Shown one piece after another: positions 46,753 through 59,265 of a stretch of 64,000 bases of DNA; positions within the stretch are counted from its first letter, which is position 1; the number at the start of each line of letters is the position of its first letter. This stretch comes from Oikopleura dioica (Eukaryota; Chordata; Appendicularia; Copelata; Oikopleuridae). The position numbers were made by a program, and so were the translations under genes. The stretch lies in NCBI GenBank assembly GCA_907165135.1, contig OU015569.1:6882001-6946000 (forward strand), given 5' to 3'. The notes under the pieces are model-generated. The model saw only the letters and a list, made by a program, of their open reading frames with translations. It ran no database searches and was not told the origin of the DNA.

Positions 46753-49602
46753 TTATTGAAAAGTATTCTCCGTTTTGACCAAGGGATGAAGGGAGTAAGC
46801 GGCGGGGGAGGTGGCACCTGGCACGAGATGTGCGGAAGCGTACGTCGCGTGAGTGACCTGTGAGCTCGGATCGAAAGGACTCATTCCACTTGCACAGGAA
46901 CTCGTTGGCGACGATTCAGGGGAGGCTCCGGGCAGACCAGCGTACTGGGCATTTCCGTTCTTGGCGTGATTAGCGAATTCAGACTCAGACCACTTGTCCA
47001 TGCTGCGTCGGCGTGCGTTCATGAAAAAGTTGGAAACGGTGGAGACTTCCAGACCAAGCTGAGAGGAAATAGACAGTTGCTGTTCTTTCGTTGGGCGACG
47101 GTTTTCCTAGTATAAAGAGTTAATTAAAGATGATAAGGGGAATAATCAAATTTGCAATTGAACAAAATAATATTTTTTTGTCTAAAAGAGGGGCAGGAAG
47201 GGATTTAAATCTTTTCAAAGTATCCCGCTACGTCTTGGATTTCAAAAGATTTGACGAATTTTCGCCATCGGAAACGTGTAAATTGAAGCAGATGGGGCTT
47301 AGGGATGGAGAGCTGATCCAGCTCCGGAGCCGCGCGCCTGATCGATTTTTAGGCACGCAGATCGGGGGATATTTTATCGCGGTGTAAATTTTTCGGAGCG
47401 CCGTGTCCAAAAACACAAAAGTAGGCTTGGCCATCTGGACCGCTTGGCAGGGAAAGTAGGCCCAAGCTGATTGCTCATAGCACAGTAGAAATGAACTGAT
47501 GAATTTTCATTTCAAAAGTACGTTTGTTTTTGACTCTCCAAAAACCATGCATAATATTTCTCACATTCTACATTAATCTTACTCAATGATCTATGGTCGT
47601 ATCTTTTTCATCATTATGTTTAAAAATAAAAAGGGCAATCAACATGAGTTTTGCAATTTTACCTTGAAAATTGAATGAAGCATGCGCCTTTGACGATCAG
47701 TGAATACAAGCCGCGGTTTTTTATTTACCGGTGGCCGTTTGTGGTCGCCACTTTCTTTACGTTTGCAGGCTGCTATACGCAACGCCGCCATTCGCTGATA
47801 TTCAGGCTCTTGAAGCCATTTTTTCATTCTTCGGAAGGTTTCGCGGCCGCTTTTCAACTTGCTCCAAGGCTTTGGGTTGCGTAGGAGATCGGAAAGAGTT
47901 CCTTGTGAGCGGCAAAGTACTCGCTGAGCGAAAATTGCTTGCGGTATTGAGTATCGTTTCAGCTCGGCAGTGATTTTTGCGGCGACGGCTTTGGTGTCCA
48001 CCTGAATCCAAGTTTATTCTCAGTTACATTATTGCCAAATCTCACCTCTTCCGCACCCTGAGGAGATTGATTTTTCTGCACGGGTTGTATTTGAGGGGGA
48101 TCGCGGACGGCATCGTAAGAGGCACCTTCCATTCCGTTGTTTGTCATTGAAGGGAAGAATAGGAAGCCGGGATTCATATCTTAACAACTGGGTAAGAAAT
48201 TTTATCGATGAGACAATTTTTAATATTCTCGCGTTAGTCTAAAAGGCGATGACCTAGGACCATTTTCTGACCTCAGTTTATCGACCAAGCGGCGACGCTT
48301 AGAACTAAGTTGCATTATAAATGCATTTCGTGACAACTAATCGACATTTTTATCACAATCCATTTCCAAAAGGACTACCTTAATTATTTAAACGACATGA
48401 TATCGAGTCGCCACGCCGAAACCATTTTCTGTGAGTTTGTGGCGATAAAAAAGAAGAATAAATATGTCTGAGTACATTCAATCAACATTTTAATTTGATT
48501 CACTCTGGGACTGCTGCTTACCTTGGGTAATGTAGTTAGGCTGACCAAGGTCCATTTGATGTTGAGATGTCGGGAGAATTTTGTTGGGTGTTATCGGCTG
48601 ACTGGCAGAAATCGGCACACCTGCAGCTATACTAGATGTCTGGTCAACATTTTGTCCGCCGACAAGTACGTCGTTTTCGACTTTGCACACGCCATGCTGA
48701 GTCGTACTGTTAGCTTGTCCTGCGCTGTAGTAAAGAGCGGGTAAGCATTCAGAGCTCGCCGTTACATTCTGTGAAGCTGGAAGTGTGTTAGCGTTGTTGT
48801 CTCCTTCTTTCAATGTCTCCAAGTTGTTAACTAAGAAACTGTTACAAAAATATATCGGGCATTTAATTTACCTGGAACACACTCGTATCCATCTTGAGGC
48901 GTATTGGGTGATGGCGTTGTAGAAGGAATAGAGTTGTAGTAGACTGGCTCGAATGAAAGTGATGTCATCTGCGCGGATGAGGAGATCGTCGAGTTTTGTG
49001 CACTTGATGTGCTCGGGTACGACATCGACATCGGTGTAGACAAGGGTGGCAATGTTTGCCCCATTCCCTGCTCGTTTCCAAATACGGAAAATGCCATGGA
49101 GTACCCTTAAGATGATTATTAGTTGTTTGATATTACTGTCTTTGATTCCATTTTTCTTACATTAGAGAATACTTTCTGAAATGACAAAGGCTTCTGTGAT
49201 TTTTTTCTTTGATTATCTCTAAGATCTTTTAGCTAAAGATTTAAAAATGAACTGTCATTTGTTTCTACATTCATCTGTCTGAAACAAAATGAACCAAATA
49301 CAAACTATCAGTATCAAATGTGATTAGTCATTTCATCTCCCTCGAGTCCTCATAATCAAATTATTTTTATAAGTCCGTTCTGATCGAGTTATCCTCTCGC
49401 CGATGCAAAAAACTAAAGACTTACCAGTGAGTTTCTGAGGGGAGCCATGGGACGAAGCAGATAGTGTGGCGTATGTTGGTTGCTCTAAGGCCAGGTAGTT
49501 AGCCGAGTGACCTACGTGACCGTGGTGGACATTGCCCAAGTTGTATGGATCGTTGACGTTGGGCTGGGCAGCACAGCCCGGAAATGGAGTTGTCTCCATC
49601 AT
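46753..49602 (-). CDS. ONECUT: ONECUT (HNF6-type) cut-homeobox transcription factor
   Basis: DNA-binding developmental regulator with one CUT domain and one divergent homeodomain. Exons from 5' to 3': 49425-49602, 48872-49105, 48522-48830, 48046-48179, 47663-48001 and 46753-47106; phases agree for 515 residues. The CUT domain (ELKRYSIPQAIFAQRVLCRS, SDLLRNPKPWSKLKSGRETF) is almost identical to vertebrate ONECUT. The homeodomain starts KKPRLVFTDRQRR in exon 5, is split after HSIFK by a 556-bp intron, and ends SQLGLEVSTVSNFFMNARRR in exon 6. A short N-terminal block, GMGQTLPPLS, also matches the family. The N-terminus is Ser/Thr/Pro-rich. The start at 49602 is a choice; the frame is open to an ATG at 49842, and the coding-looking stretch DIDKFYRQIEKKL upstream may belong to it. 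Confidence 0.95.
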
Positions 49603-49842
49603 CTCTAGTGTTTTCTTCAAGTTGGGGTTACAGAGTTCAGAACAGAAGCCTGACAATTTTTTTTCAATTTGTCGATAAAATTTATCGATATCAGTTCTTT
49701 TTAGCTTGCTGGGCGGATGATGGTTGAGGGCGGCTGTTCCGTGGTTCGGCGAGAAGGAGGCGCTGTTTCTTCGTCGCCGGTAGATGGCGCGACTATGATG
49801 GAACCTAATCCATCCTTTGAAGTGCCGACAATTTATCCGCAT

Positions 49843-50559
49843 CTAGTTTAGTACTTGTTAGTTAAAAAGTATCCTTAGTAAGTTTTAGCTATGCATTAAC
49901 AACTTTTGTCTACGGCAAAAGCTATCCGTTAATCTCTTTTAACTCAGAAATAGCTAATGACCAGTCGAAAAGTCTCCTGTGAAGTTAATTAAAAGATTTT
50001 TTCATTCTCAAAAGCAACTTTAAGATTTTTCAAAAATATTTTTACTTTCAAATCAAATTTCAGCGAATCTTTATTAATTTCTTGAAGAAAATTTCGTAAC
50101 AAATTATTTTGAACAGCTATATCAAAAACTTCATTTTATGAAATTTTCTTGAAAAGCTACAAATAGATGTAAACCCCTCGGAAGACAATGATTATCTCAG
50201 ACAACCTTGAACAAGATCGAAAAATATGGCACTCGAAATGTTTGAAATTGGTTTTACAGGAGCCTTTGAAGCACCGCAACTGGACATATGGACGACTGGG
50301 GAGAGTCGCGATGCAGTACCTCATAGCATGCTGAACACGCGTAATTATCCTCATTGTGGGCGGTTTTACGCTTAACGCCGGAGCTGCTTCCGGGAACACA
50401 GAGTCAGACAGAAGGTGATGGCGGGATGAAGAAGGCAATTACCGAAAGATGAAGCAGATCACCGCTTTAATGAAAAACGAAAATAGCTAACTCAGCGAGG
50501 AAGCTATTGCCTTGACACAACTTCGAAAATAATTATTAGAATATGTTTTAACAGTTATC
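49843..50559. other. Upstream flank of ONECUT, no gene called
   Basis: AT-rich sequence without clear coding signal. A minus-strand ORF at 50157-50438 lacks family resemblance and codon pattern. This is the probable promoter region of ONECUT. Confidence 0.4.
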
Positions 50560-50927
50560 ATGAGTGACGATTACACCGGCGAATTCGAAGCGGTGTCACT
50601 GCTTAATAATTTATACGATGGTGGCAGTGTATTGAAAATGTGTAAGTTAGAATTAGCATAGCTGCAGCCTTCTGACGAAGGAGCTGGAGGAAAGTTTTAC
50701 CTTCACTTAGGCTAACGATAAATCTAAAATGACAAGTTCGATCAATGAGGGTGTCGAAATCGATCTCGCTCTTGAAAATTTTGGATTTCAGAAAGCGGCT
50801 CTTAAAGGGCACTGTAAGTGCTGCTAAAAGGAAAGTGCCGCGAAAAATACTTTCGCGCGTTCCATCACAGCCACCAAAATATAATCTGTTGCATGATCTT
50901 TACGCGAATACGGTAGTTCCGTTGTGA
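50560..50927 (+). CDS. Candidate small gene, splicing unresolved
   Basis: A first ORF from the ATG at 50560 (MSDDYTGEFEAVSLL) runs into a GTAAGT donor near 50641. After an acceptor CACTTAG at about 50704-50710, two overlapping frames look coding: one reads NEGVEIDLALENFGFQ, the other ends KYNLLHDLYANTVVPL with stop at 50925-50927. The donor and acceptor phases do not match, so I cannot give one product. No family recognised. Confidence 0.3.
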
Positions 50928-53400
50928 GATCAATCGCTTTTCCGCACTCGAATCAAAGACGATCGTCACGATGCCAGACCTTGTCATCAGCATATTTCAT
51001 GGAAATCGGAACATTTCCCTTTCAAAGCATCCTAAAGCAGAGATGGCCAGCAACTGCTCATTAGCAAATTTTTGACATATCCTCTATAAATCAATACAAT
51101 AGACATCAAGGGCACCGGAATAATGCTGTTTTATTTGAAATTTATTCTGAATTTATTCTGATAGGAGCATAATTTTGTGTGCGCTGGCCGGAATCTCTGA
51201 TCTAGGAAAACACGAAGTCAGATCATTGCGAAGAAACCTTTCCATAGACGTCAGAAACTGAGACAAGGCTAATCGATTCCTCTTTAGGTCAGAAGGGAAC
51301 AATCTGTTTCAGTAAATTCAATAGCAGCTCAACTTTATGCAAACTTCTTGTCCATCATTAAAATGACTTCTTTTGATTGGGACTGGATTAATTTCCAAAA
51401 GAAACCGAAACTCTATCTGCCATCCAAATCGGCTTTGACCTTTTTCACGGTTAGCGGCAGCAAAACTCTAAGTGTAACGGCCATGGTGTCACGCGAAAGT
51501 CTCAAAACTAGAACAAATCTCGAGTGGGGTCCTCGAGTCAGGCTCCCCATATGGCACAGAACGCCTTCCTGTCCTGGCTGAATAATTCATCCCTAGCAAA
51601 CGCGCTTCTGGTTGCGCGAGAAAACTTAAAGCCGCCTAAGTAGCCGGAAAACGAGGTTGAGATGCTTTCGTTACTTTGGCTGACAAACCAAATTTTGACG
51701 ATATCTTTTGGTAGATATTACATAGCACCAAACTTGGATGAGCAATTTACGTTGACATAATTTATTTGGGATTTCTGTCTTTGACTTACCAAAAATTTTC
51801 CATTGAATGTAATTTAATTAATCTAAAAACATAAGATATGAATGTAACTGACAGTTCTAGATTACTGAATTGTATTTCTATGCATTTTACAAACATTAAA
51901 CTAGAATCACTTGCATGGATTTTACCAAGTCCTCAAAATTTCCTCCTAGTCAGAGAAACAAAGAGCATCTCTTTGCACTTCCTGGTGCAAGGTCGAAATT
52001 GAGGCGTAACGGATACGCAAGTTGCGAGATTTTGCGTGGCACCACAGGACCTCGTTTCCGGCCCAAATTCGCCGGTAGCTGCGGGGGCTCTCTTCTTGCC
52101 TTGAGCTGCAACTTTTCCCTCTGACCTGGCCTCAGGGGGGTGCCATTATAACTGAGGACGGTTCAAAGCCCGCCACATATTAGCAACAGACAGTCGCCCT
52201 AATTAATATACAGTGCGTTAAGCCTCTTCAAAGGCTGTGTCCCTGTATTTGCGCCGCATAGAACCCCCTACCTGCGCCGATGATATATTGCTCCAGCAAG
52301 AGCTGATTCAGTAAATTCTTGTATATCACGCCGTGAACAACCCAGATGTCCACATAACTCTTGGCATTTTCTTTTCGAAACAAGATATTATTTAGGTTCA
52401 TTGGGCAACTGAGCTAGAATAGTTAACGGAAGTGCCAGAATGATTAAAGCAGGCTGAGTTTAAGACTAGAGCCGCCGGATAAATGTCTGATTAACATACA
52501 GTCTGGGCTCGTGATCAAAAACAGAAGCTCAAAGCGGCAGCTGGACGGAGTCTTGCGCAACGCTCAAACGGATTAGCCCTCTAATTCTACCCTTGATATG
52601 ACGTACTAAGACTCATTAAATTTCCTTAACTAGAATAAACCCTAATTCAAGGTGAATCCAAGAGCTCAAATTATTGCTTCTATTAATTATAGTTAATAAC
52701 ATTATGAAAAATATATTCCAATTCTACCAATTCATAGCTATATTAGCGGGAAATTTATAGGAGCATTTTAGGCACAATAGAAATGCGGCTTATTTTTCAC
52801 TGATCCCATTTATCGTCCACCGGGCGGTCGGTTTTTCGATATTCCTATGAAAACACGCTCGGTCAACTGGCTAGGCCATAATACCCTAATTGCGCACTTA
52901 GTGCGACTTCAATACGCTCAGATAAAAATTGGTTCCAGCCCATTTTTCTACGTTCTGCCTTGCATTTCTCACTACAGAAGCGTCAATCAAGAAGTAAGTG
53001 GCGAAGTGCATTTTTTGACAAGTTTTAAGAATCAAAATCATCACCCGGCTTATCTTTGTTTCCAATAACGCCCGAGAACTCTTTAATAGTATTTGGATCT
53101 ATAAAACGGCTCTATAACATTTATTGTCAAATCAATCGAAAATAGGGTCGGGCAAGTGAAGTAAAATGGAAAATTTGGAGAACATTATGTACAGTTGCAA
53201 AATAACGATGCTCGGAATATACTTGTGCTTTTAATTTCCCTAATTTGGTAATAGCAAGATTCTAATAATGCTTGTGTGATTGTTGTTCAGATTGGATTGT
53301 ATTCTTATAATTGGTTTTGAGGATTTTTGGGTTTTCACTAGAGACTAGCGGCATTGTACTCGAATAAGAATTATATAGTTTTCATACAGGATTGCTCGAG
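50928..53400. other. Gene-poor stretch of about 2.5 kb
   Basis: Only short, unsupported ORFs occur on both strands. I see no repeat family, RNA gene or domain. Some GC-richer parts (about 51900-52250) alternate with AT-rich ones; regulatory content is possible but not demonstrable. Confidence 0.4.
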
Positions 53401-54209
53401 TTAGTCAGACTTGAGTTGTGGCTGCGGATGCTTGCGTTCATAAGCTTGCTGAATACAGTGGCAAGTTGTGATACAGACGATCAGAATAGCCAAAGACGCA
53501 GCAGCGCCGATCAAACCCCTGACTCGAAGAGAATAGCAGCCACCATCTTCCTAAAAAGAAGAGATTTAAATCTTCGAAAATATCTCTAAGAAATACATTT
53601 TGAGCGGTGAGCTGAGAACAGACGCATCTATTTGGACCGACACAGATTCCATGAGTACCACAATGACCCTCGTCGCACTTAGGAGTCTTGCAGTCTGATC
53701 CCTTGTCTTCCGAAACTTCGCCTTTTGCGTTGGTTCCAGTCCAACCTTAAAATGCTTAGTGGAATATTGGACATATTTCTATACCAGTAATGCATCCGTA
53801 TTTACAACGCCCATTCTTGAAGATATCAGCATTTCCTTAAAATATGTTTTCATAAGCGAGCTAAATATCTCAACTTTACCTCCTGCTTTAGTACCAGACT
53901 TCTGTGATCGACATTCTCCGGCTAAAACGTAAATTCCGTCTTCATTTTTGTAGTGGGCTTCGGCAGCAACGAGAGCAAGAATATGGAAGGCAAAAGTTAT
54001 CTAAAAGAAGAAAAATATCTTTTCTTAGGTGGAAGGATAAAGAATGAGGCATCATTTTCCTCCTTGTAAGGAAGGAGTTCCAACTAATTATTATAATTGT
54101 TTTACCGTGTAACAACTACTATTGCAATAATACAATTCTTACTTATCATAGCTAAATGAAGAAGTGATTCTTATTAACGCACTGTTTCATAATATTCACT
54201 AACCTTCAT
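53401..54209 (-). CDS. Small single-pass membrane protein with an EGF-like module
   Basis: Reassembled from five exons: 54204-54209, 53880-54000, 53785-53835, 53597-53745 and 53401-53550. All introns are GT-AG with matching phases, giving 158 residues. The first coding exon is only 6 nt (Met-Lys). A signal peptide follows (KITFAFHILALVAAEA). The ectodomain is Cys-rich, ending in an EGF-like pattern, CDEGHCGTHGICVGPNRCVC. A juxtamembrane stretch then enters one membrane helix (LIGAAASLAILIVCITTCHC), and a short tail, QQAYERKHPQPQLKSD, ends the protein. This is a type I membrane topology, as in small EGF-family ligands or adhesion proteins, but no orthologue can be named. The surrounding region is otherwise gene-poor. 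Confidence 0.75.
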
Positions 54210-55319
54210 AATATTTTCTAGTTTTCTCGTCGTCAAAATATCTCTGGTGCAACTGGATTTCTGGAGATTCTCACGACTTCGCTCAGTCTTAACTATGAAT
54301 ATAGGAGTCTTCTTTTAAAAAATAGCGACTTTGGCGCTTGGCTGGTAATCCCACAAGGTCAGAGGTTGTGGCAGCTTAAAGGAAATTTCCCTAACGCCCC
54401 CGGGCGACGACAACTGTTGCCTCAAACAAGTGCGCGTTTCTGCATTGCTATACTCTTTCTCGCTGATTTAAGGATGCGGCGTTTAGGCGACCGGTGGGTG
54501 AAAATGCGTCAACGCATTCTTGAGCGCGGGGCATCAACAGTTGCATAATTTATCGTTATCGATTTGGAGATTTTGCTTTATTTTATGGGAAAAGATTTAG
54601 CTTCATTGAATTCTCTTACACAGCTTGCTTTCGTTTCCACGAGTTCTGTTCATGAGTGTTTACATATAAGGGTTCTTTTTGCATTTCTGAAATCTCTGAA
54701 ATCGAAGATTGACTGCTAAAGAGCTAGTTTCAAGAGTAGGAGCTCGCAAGGGCATGAAAGAGGGAGAGTAGGAGGGCGGAGGCCCAAAAAGACATTAGTC
54801 ACAAAGCGACCGAAATGCACGCTAGAAGAGATGCACTAATCTCTTTGTTAATCAAACCCAGACATTCCATCAGCTTTGAGTGGAGCAGTCTCGAGCAGTT
54901 TGATAAACTCATCAGGAATCATTTTTTTTTCGTTACAAAGCATTTCCATTTGGGTAGGTTACTTTAGGAGAAATATTTGACCTTTGACAAACTTTAAAGA
55001 ATATGATTATTTTAATTAATGTTGTCGTTGTTGATCGCAATGTTACATTTTATGCACTTGCACTGTACAATGTACGGAATGTGTTCCATGTCTTTGTATA
55101 TTCGAAGAAAGCTTAAAATTCAAGGATATATAAAAGCTTAGTGAAATTCCTGATAGAAAAGATCAAGAAGCTTTAATCTATGAATACGCTGTTGCCTGCG
55201 GCGTACCAGTTCTCTCCGTTCCCTTTATTATTCGTCCAAGTCCTCCACTCAGCAGAGCAAACCCATGCTTTTACGTCGTTTGTAAGAAAGAGAAAACAAG
55301 GCTCACGAGAAAATAGAGA
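54210..55319. other. Intergenic region between divergent small genes
   Basis: No supported gene. It separates the 5' ends of the EGF-like gene (minus) and the LITAF-like gene (plus). Confidence 0.4.
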
Positions 55320-55646
55320 ATGGGGAAAAGTCCGAATCCTACTGCTGATGGAAAATGTATGTGTTGTAATTGCGAGCAGATCCTGGAACAAGACGATCTG
55401 CGAAAGGCTTTTACAAAAAACACGTTCGTTGAAAACCTATCTGTTTTCTTAAACAGCCACTATATAGAAAACACCAATAATTATACTTATAAAATAAAAT
55501 GTGCGAAATATGAATTTAGAAAGGGAACTCTGTGTTGTCTCTGCTTGCTTACTGGACCTCTCGCACCCATCATCGCCTATCTGTTCTTCCGTGAAGAAAT
55601 GCATGTATGCCCGTCTTGCAAGCGCGAGTGCATTCACAACTTTTAG
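55320..55646 (+). CDS. LITAF/BRI3-like zinc-ribbon membrane protein
   Basis: Single-exon ORF of 108 residues. Cys pairs near the N-terminus (KCMCCNC) and C-terminus (HVCPSCK) enclose a charged linker and a hydrophobic segment (CCLCLLTGPLAPIIAYLFF). This resembles the LITAF plan of two CxxC half-sites flanking a membrane-inserted helix, found in late-endosomal membrane proteins. The linker between the first CxxC and the helix is longer than in typical LITAF domains, so the assignment is tentative; an unrelated zinc-binding membrane protein is possible. It converges with the carboxypeptidase gene 230 bp away. Confidence 0.5.
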   Translation: MGKSPNPTADGKCMCCNCEQILEQDDLRKAFTKNTFVENLSVFLNSHYIENTNNYTYKIKCAKYEFRKGTLCCLCLLTGPLAPIIAYLFFREEMHVCPSCKRECIHNF

Positions 55647-55875
55647 CGCGTACTTTCTCAATTTTAAATACAAAACAAAAGTTCCTTTCACAATCAAAGC
55701 TCGGCTTACTCGAGATTTTCCTCCTTGTTTTCAATGTCTTCAACTGATAAAATTAATAATATAAATCGATATATTCATAGAGATATCATACAGATAAATA
55801 TTGGAATAATGAGATTTAGCGACAGATATTTTGAGCCGTTCCACCATCCTTTTCTGTACTTATTGCGATCGCAGA

Positions 55876-57585
55876 TTATGGAGTTTTTAAAGAAGCTGCA
55901 TCCAGCCGGATGTACGCATTCTTCTGTGCAATCATTTTTCTAAGAGTAATTCTATTCTCAACCTGAGTAAAGAGCTTTTCTACCTCTGGACGAGTTTTTT
56001 CATAAAGCGCGATTATTCCGGCGAAATTTTCTTGACAGACTTTTTTGATTCGGCTGCGATGAGGTTGAAATTTTTCAGATAGTGATCCAGGCTCTTCACT
56101 TGAAGGTGGGAGTTCAATAGTGTAGCAGTACTGAACGCCGCGAAGCTTGTAATAATCGGAACTGATGCCAACAATATCGTAGTCTGATGGGCCGCCTCGT
56201 TTTACTTCGTACTTGAAATACTTTCTATGAATGAAGCAGAATCTGGCAGATATCAGAGGTCAATCAAGAAGAAGAATAACTAGTTTATGATTTGCAAGAT
56301 CATTTTAAATTGATAAAATTCATTTTTGAGTTAACCTTGTTGCCCGTTCGATTCTGAATCGCATTCATGATACTCGTCGCAGCAAAATGCAGCTGCATCT
56401 TATTCTTTGCAGGCACAGATTTCGACATGGAAAAGGGATAAAGAATCATTTCTCCATAAGAGTGATAGGACACATAAGCTTTGACGTCTTTGAGAAGGCT
56501 CATTTCATCCTTCTGTCGTCGTGTTTCGATTTCCGAAAATTTTTCACTTCCCTGTAAATTGTTTTGTGATGCTCGTGTTAGATACCCACTTTGTGTTAGA
56601 GAACCTGAAAAATATGACCACAAGGATCTCTGTTGATTTCATGCGTTCCCCATTTGGCATCATAATTTCTGTTCAGATCGACGCCAATACAGTCATCTTT
56701 ACAAGGCACGATGTAGCTTTCTGGATCAGTTTGATTCGCTCTGCACAAGTTCACATTCAAGTTTCGGTTTTTCCTCCAGAGATTGTCTTTTTGCCTACTG
56801 TATTCGTATCCGTCTTTATAATTTGTAAGTATGAAATTTTTATTAAGGCAGAAACCTGGATTCAACATTGGAAATATGACCCACTGCATATCAGATGCAT
56901 ATTGTTGTTTATGCGTTAGAAGTTGTGTGATTGTGTAGAAACAGACTGCTGCTGTTGCGAAGTGATTGAATTCTCAAGCTTTTATAGGATAAGTTTTATA
57001 CAGTGACCGTCATTAAGTGACGGCTGGAAGATTAGCTTATTGTCAATAATATTGTTAAATAAGTTATTGAACAATCTTAGTAGAATTGAACCGCTTTCGT
57101 GATAACCACTCTCGACCATGGATTCCACATTCGAGCACGATTTTCGGCGCGAAATTAGGACCGATTCTTACGATGAAGAGTTCTCTCTCTTCAAAAGTAA
57201 GTCCCATTATTGTCGCATTGACAGGAACAGATTTGCTTGATTTTGCTCTGAAAATAAAGAAAAGGTTCACGCTTGTAACAGATTGGTTCAAGTTCGTACC
57301 TCATGAGGAGAAACAACCAGTCGCGGAACGCGCTCCAATCTTTGTAATCCTCAAAGTCTATTTTCCGAAGCTGTAAAGTGCAAGTTACATTGAGCAAATA
57401 TTATCTTTTACTGGTACCAACTGCGCTGTGTGCTCGTCATTTTCGAGATCAAAGGGCTCGCCACTTCCACTTCCACTCGTCCTCACTTTTGCATCTTGTT
57501 CGCTGCGATCACGTGAACCTGCTCCAGCCGAGCGCTCTTTTTGATCATCGTTTTCTGACTCGTGCTCGAGGAAGGTAATGCCCAA
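55876..57585 (-). CDS. M14 metallocarboxypeptidase (carboxypeptidase A/B type)
   Basis: Zinc exopeptidase that removes C-terminal residues. Exons from 5' to 3': up to about 57585 (acidic, linker-like), 57300-57370, about 57085-57247, 56605-about 56970, 56336-56551 and 55876-56220. Catalytic features: zinc ligands in GIHGREW, substrate-binding GVDLNRNYD and WRKNR, third zinc ligand in VSYHSYGEMILYPF, the tyrosine pocket SDYYKLRG and the catalytic Glu in YCYTIELP. All key residues are present, so it should be active. No signal peptide or ATG was found; the 5' exon is open upstream, so the activation peptide and start are probably missing from my model. The intron between GREWLSRK and FNHFATA (about 56971-57084) lacks an in-frame GT-AG pair; its ends lie in a TTCAAT direct repeat. 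Confidence 0.85.
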
Positions 57586-58977
57586 CTCTATAAATAGTGA
57601 TCTTTCTTTATTTGACGACGCTTAGTTCGTTTTATTCTTCAATATTTTTACTCAAATATACTCCTCCCAAAAGTCAATGCATCCCTCAGTCCGGAATTAT
57701 TTGATAAATCAAGCATATCAGTTTTTTGGACGTCTATTTCTAGGGCAAATACTAACGAATTGTATCGTTCTCATCTAAACAAATAACAAAATTCAAAATG
57801 ATATTTCCTGTTTTGATCGAAAACAACTGATCATTGCCCACTCTAGTCTAAAATCGCCGTCAAATGGAAAAAAAAACTACCAATGATAATAAACAATTGA
57901 AGCAGTTGACCATCAATTATAACTAGATTTGAAATTCGCTTGCCCTTATGTAAGCATAAAAATAGATAAACACAGTTGTTAATTAATTAGCTTTAACTAT
58001 TATCTCTTCGATAAACGTCGTGTTTATCAAACTAATTGGACATCATTTGCGAAGGATACTTCAATAATCATTAATTCGAGCAAAAGTGATAACCTTGCGA
58101 GTCTTGCTAATAATAAAACTTTGTAGAACACGTGAAAATGCTCATGTTAACAACATATTTTAATGGCGCTCATTAATTTCGACAGGGTGTATTTTCGAGG
58201 GACTGCCTTATTGCTAGTTAAAATGGCTGAAAATATTACGGTCTCTTTGTTTTTTTAACTACTATTATGCTATCCGTTTTACCTCGAAGTTTTCTCGTAA
58301 TATCGTTTCGCTCCCCTTAATAAATTCCTTGATAAATTGAATAGAATAGGACCGGGGCCACGAACAGCGCTAAAAGTTTTTCTATACGATTAGCTTTGTA
58401 ATACCATGCCTTTGATTCTCATATCAATGTTCTTTCCAACAGCCTGTGAAGTCTCGCGGGTGAACCAGTCGATTTGAAAGCGCTCCGAAAATTTCGAGAG
58501 CTGTTTTAAATCCTTTTTTCGTTTGATAAGAACCGTAGATTTTAGTCTACCAAGTCTCAGACTATTTTTTTATTTCTCATCAATATTCCTCTTTGTTGAC
58601 GATTTTAACGGTGATCAAGAGCGTGTGTATTATTGGAAATGTGGCAAAAAATGAGTAAATTTTCTTCATTCAACTCTTCGAAAAAAATCGGATTTGCTAG
58701 GGTTTTGAGCAAGCCGATTGGGAAAGAAATAAATCGTCAGAAATAATTCATCTCTTGTACTCACTGGCCTGTACTTAGTGGCTTAGAATGAATCTTTAAC
58801 GCCGACGAAGATTCTGAGGGATTGTTGCTTTTGGGCGACATTCATTGCCAACAAAGAGGTTTGAGAATCGCGATCTTTGTACGGAAAAGTTCAAGTTGAT
58901 GGGCAATTAGAGTTCGTGTCCGACAGAGATTCGAAAGCTATCCGGAAAGGAGCGCACCGCGGCAGTCTCAGGAATTT
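57586..58977. other. Upstream flank of the carboxypeptidase, no complete gene
   Basis: A minus-strand open stretch near 57650-57750 could be an upstream exon of the carboxypeptidase (activation peptide), but no family motif is secure. The rest is AT-rich with no gene signal. Confidence 0.35.
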
Positions 58978-59265
58978 TTAAAGCGGCAATATACGTGTGT
59001 TTATTTCACTTTGGATTGAATCTGCGATATAGCATAGTTCCGTTATCACTTCAGAGTGGTCTCTTTTAAGCTCCAAATATTTTGGCACGTCGTCCGGTCG
59101 CCTACTTTTCTCATCATTTTCCAACCACTGGGGCGAGCCATAATTTAAGAAAATTAAATGAGCCACGGTGCATTCCAGAGGCAGATTATTCCCAGTATGT
59201 ACAAGAAGCTCTAGCATTAGATTTATGTCGAGCACTTCAAATGGCGAGAAGTGGTGTTGTGACAA
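58978..59265 (-). CDS. Unidentified ORF, possibly one exon
   Basis: Open frame of 95 codons with coding-like composition (WLENDEKSRRPDDVPKYLEL, EVITELCYIADSIQSEI). An acceptor-like TTTGAAG lies near its 5' end. No family was recognised, and no neighbouring exon could be joined with confidence. Confidence 0.35.
   Translation of the reverse strand: MSQHHFSPFEVLDINLMLELLVHTGNNLPLECTVAHLIFLNYGSPQWLENDEKSRRPDDVPKYLELKRDHSEVITELCYIADSIQSEINTRILPL

Noticed and set aside
50157-50438. Minus-strand ORF with several cysteines
   Set aside because: No splice context, codon bias or family pattern; probably chance.
51915-52124. Short plus-strand ORF in the gene-poor region
   Set aside because: Isolated, no recognisable motif and no plausible neighbouring exons.
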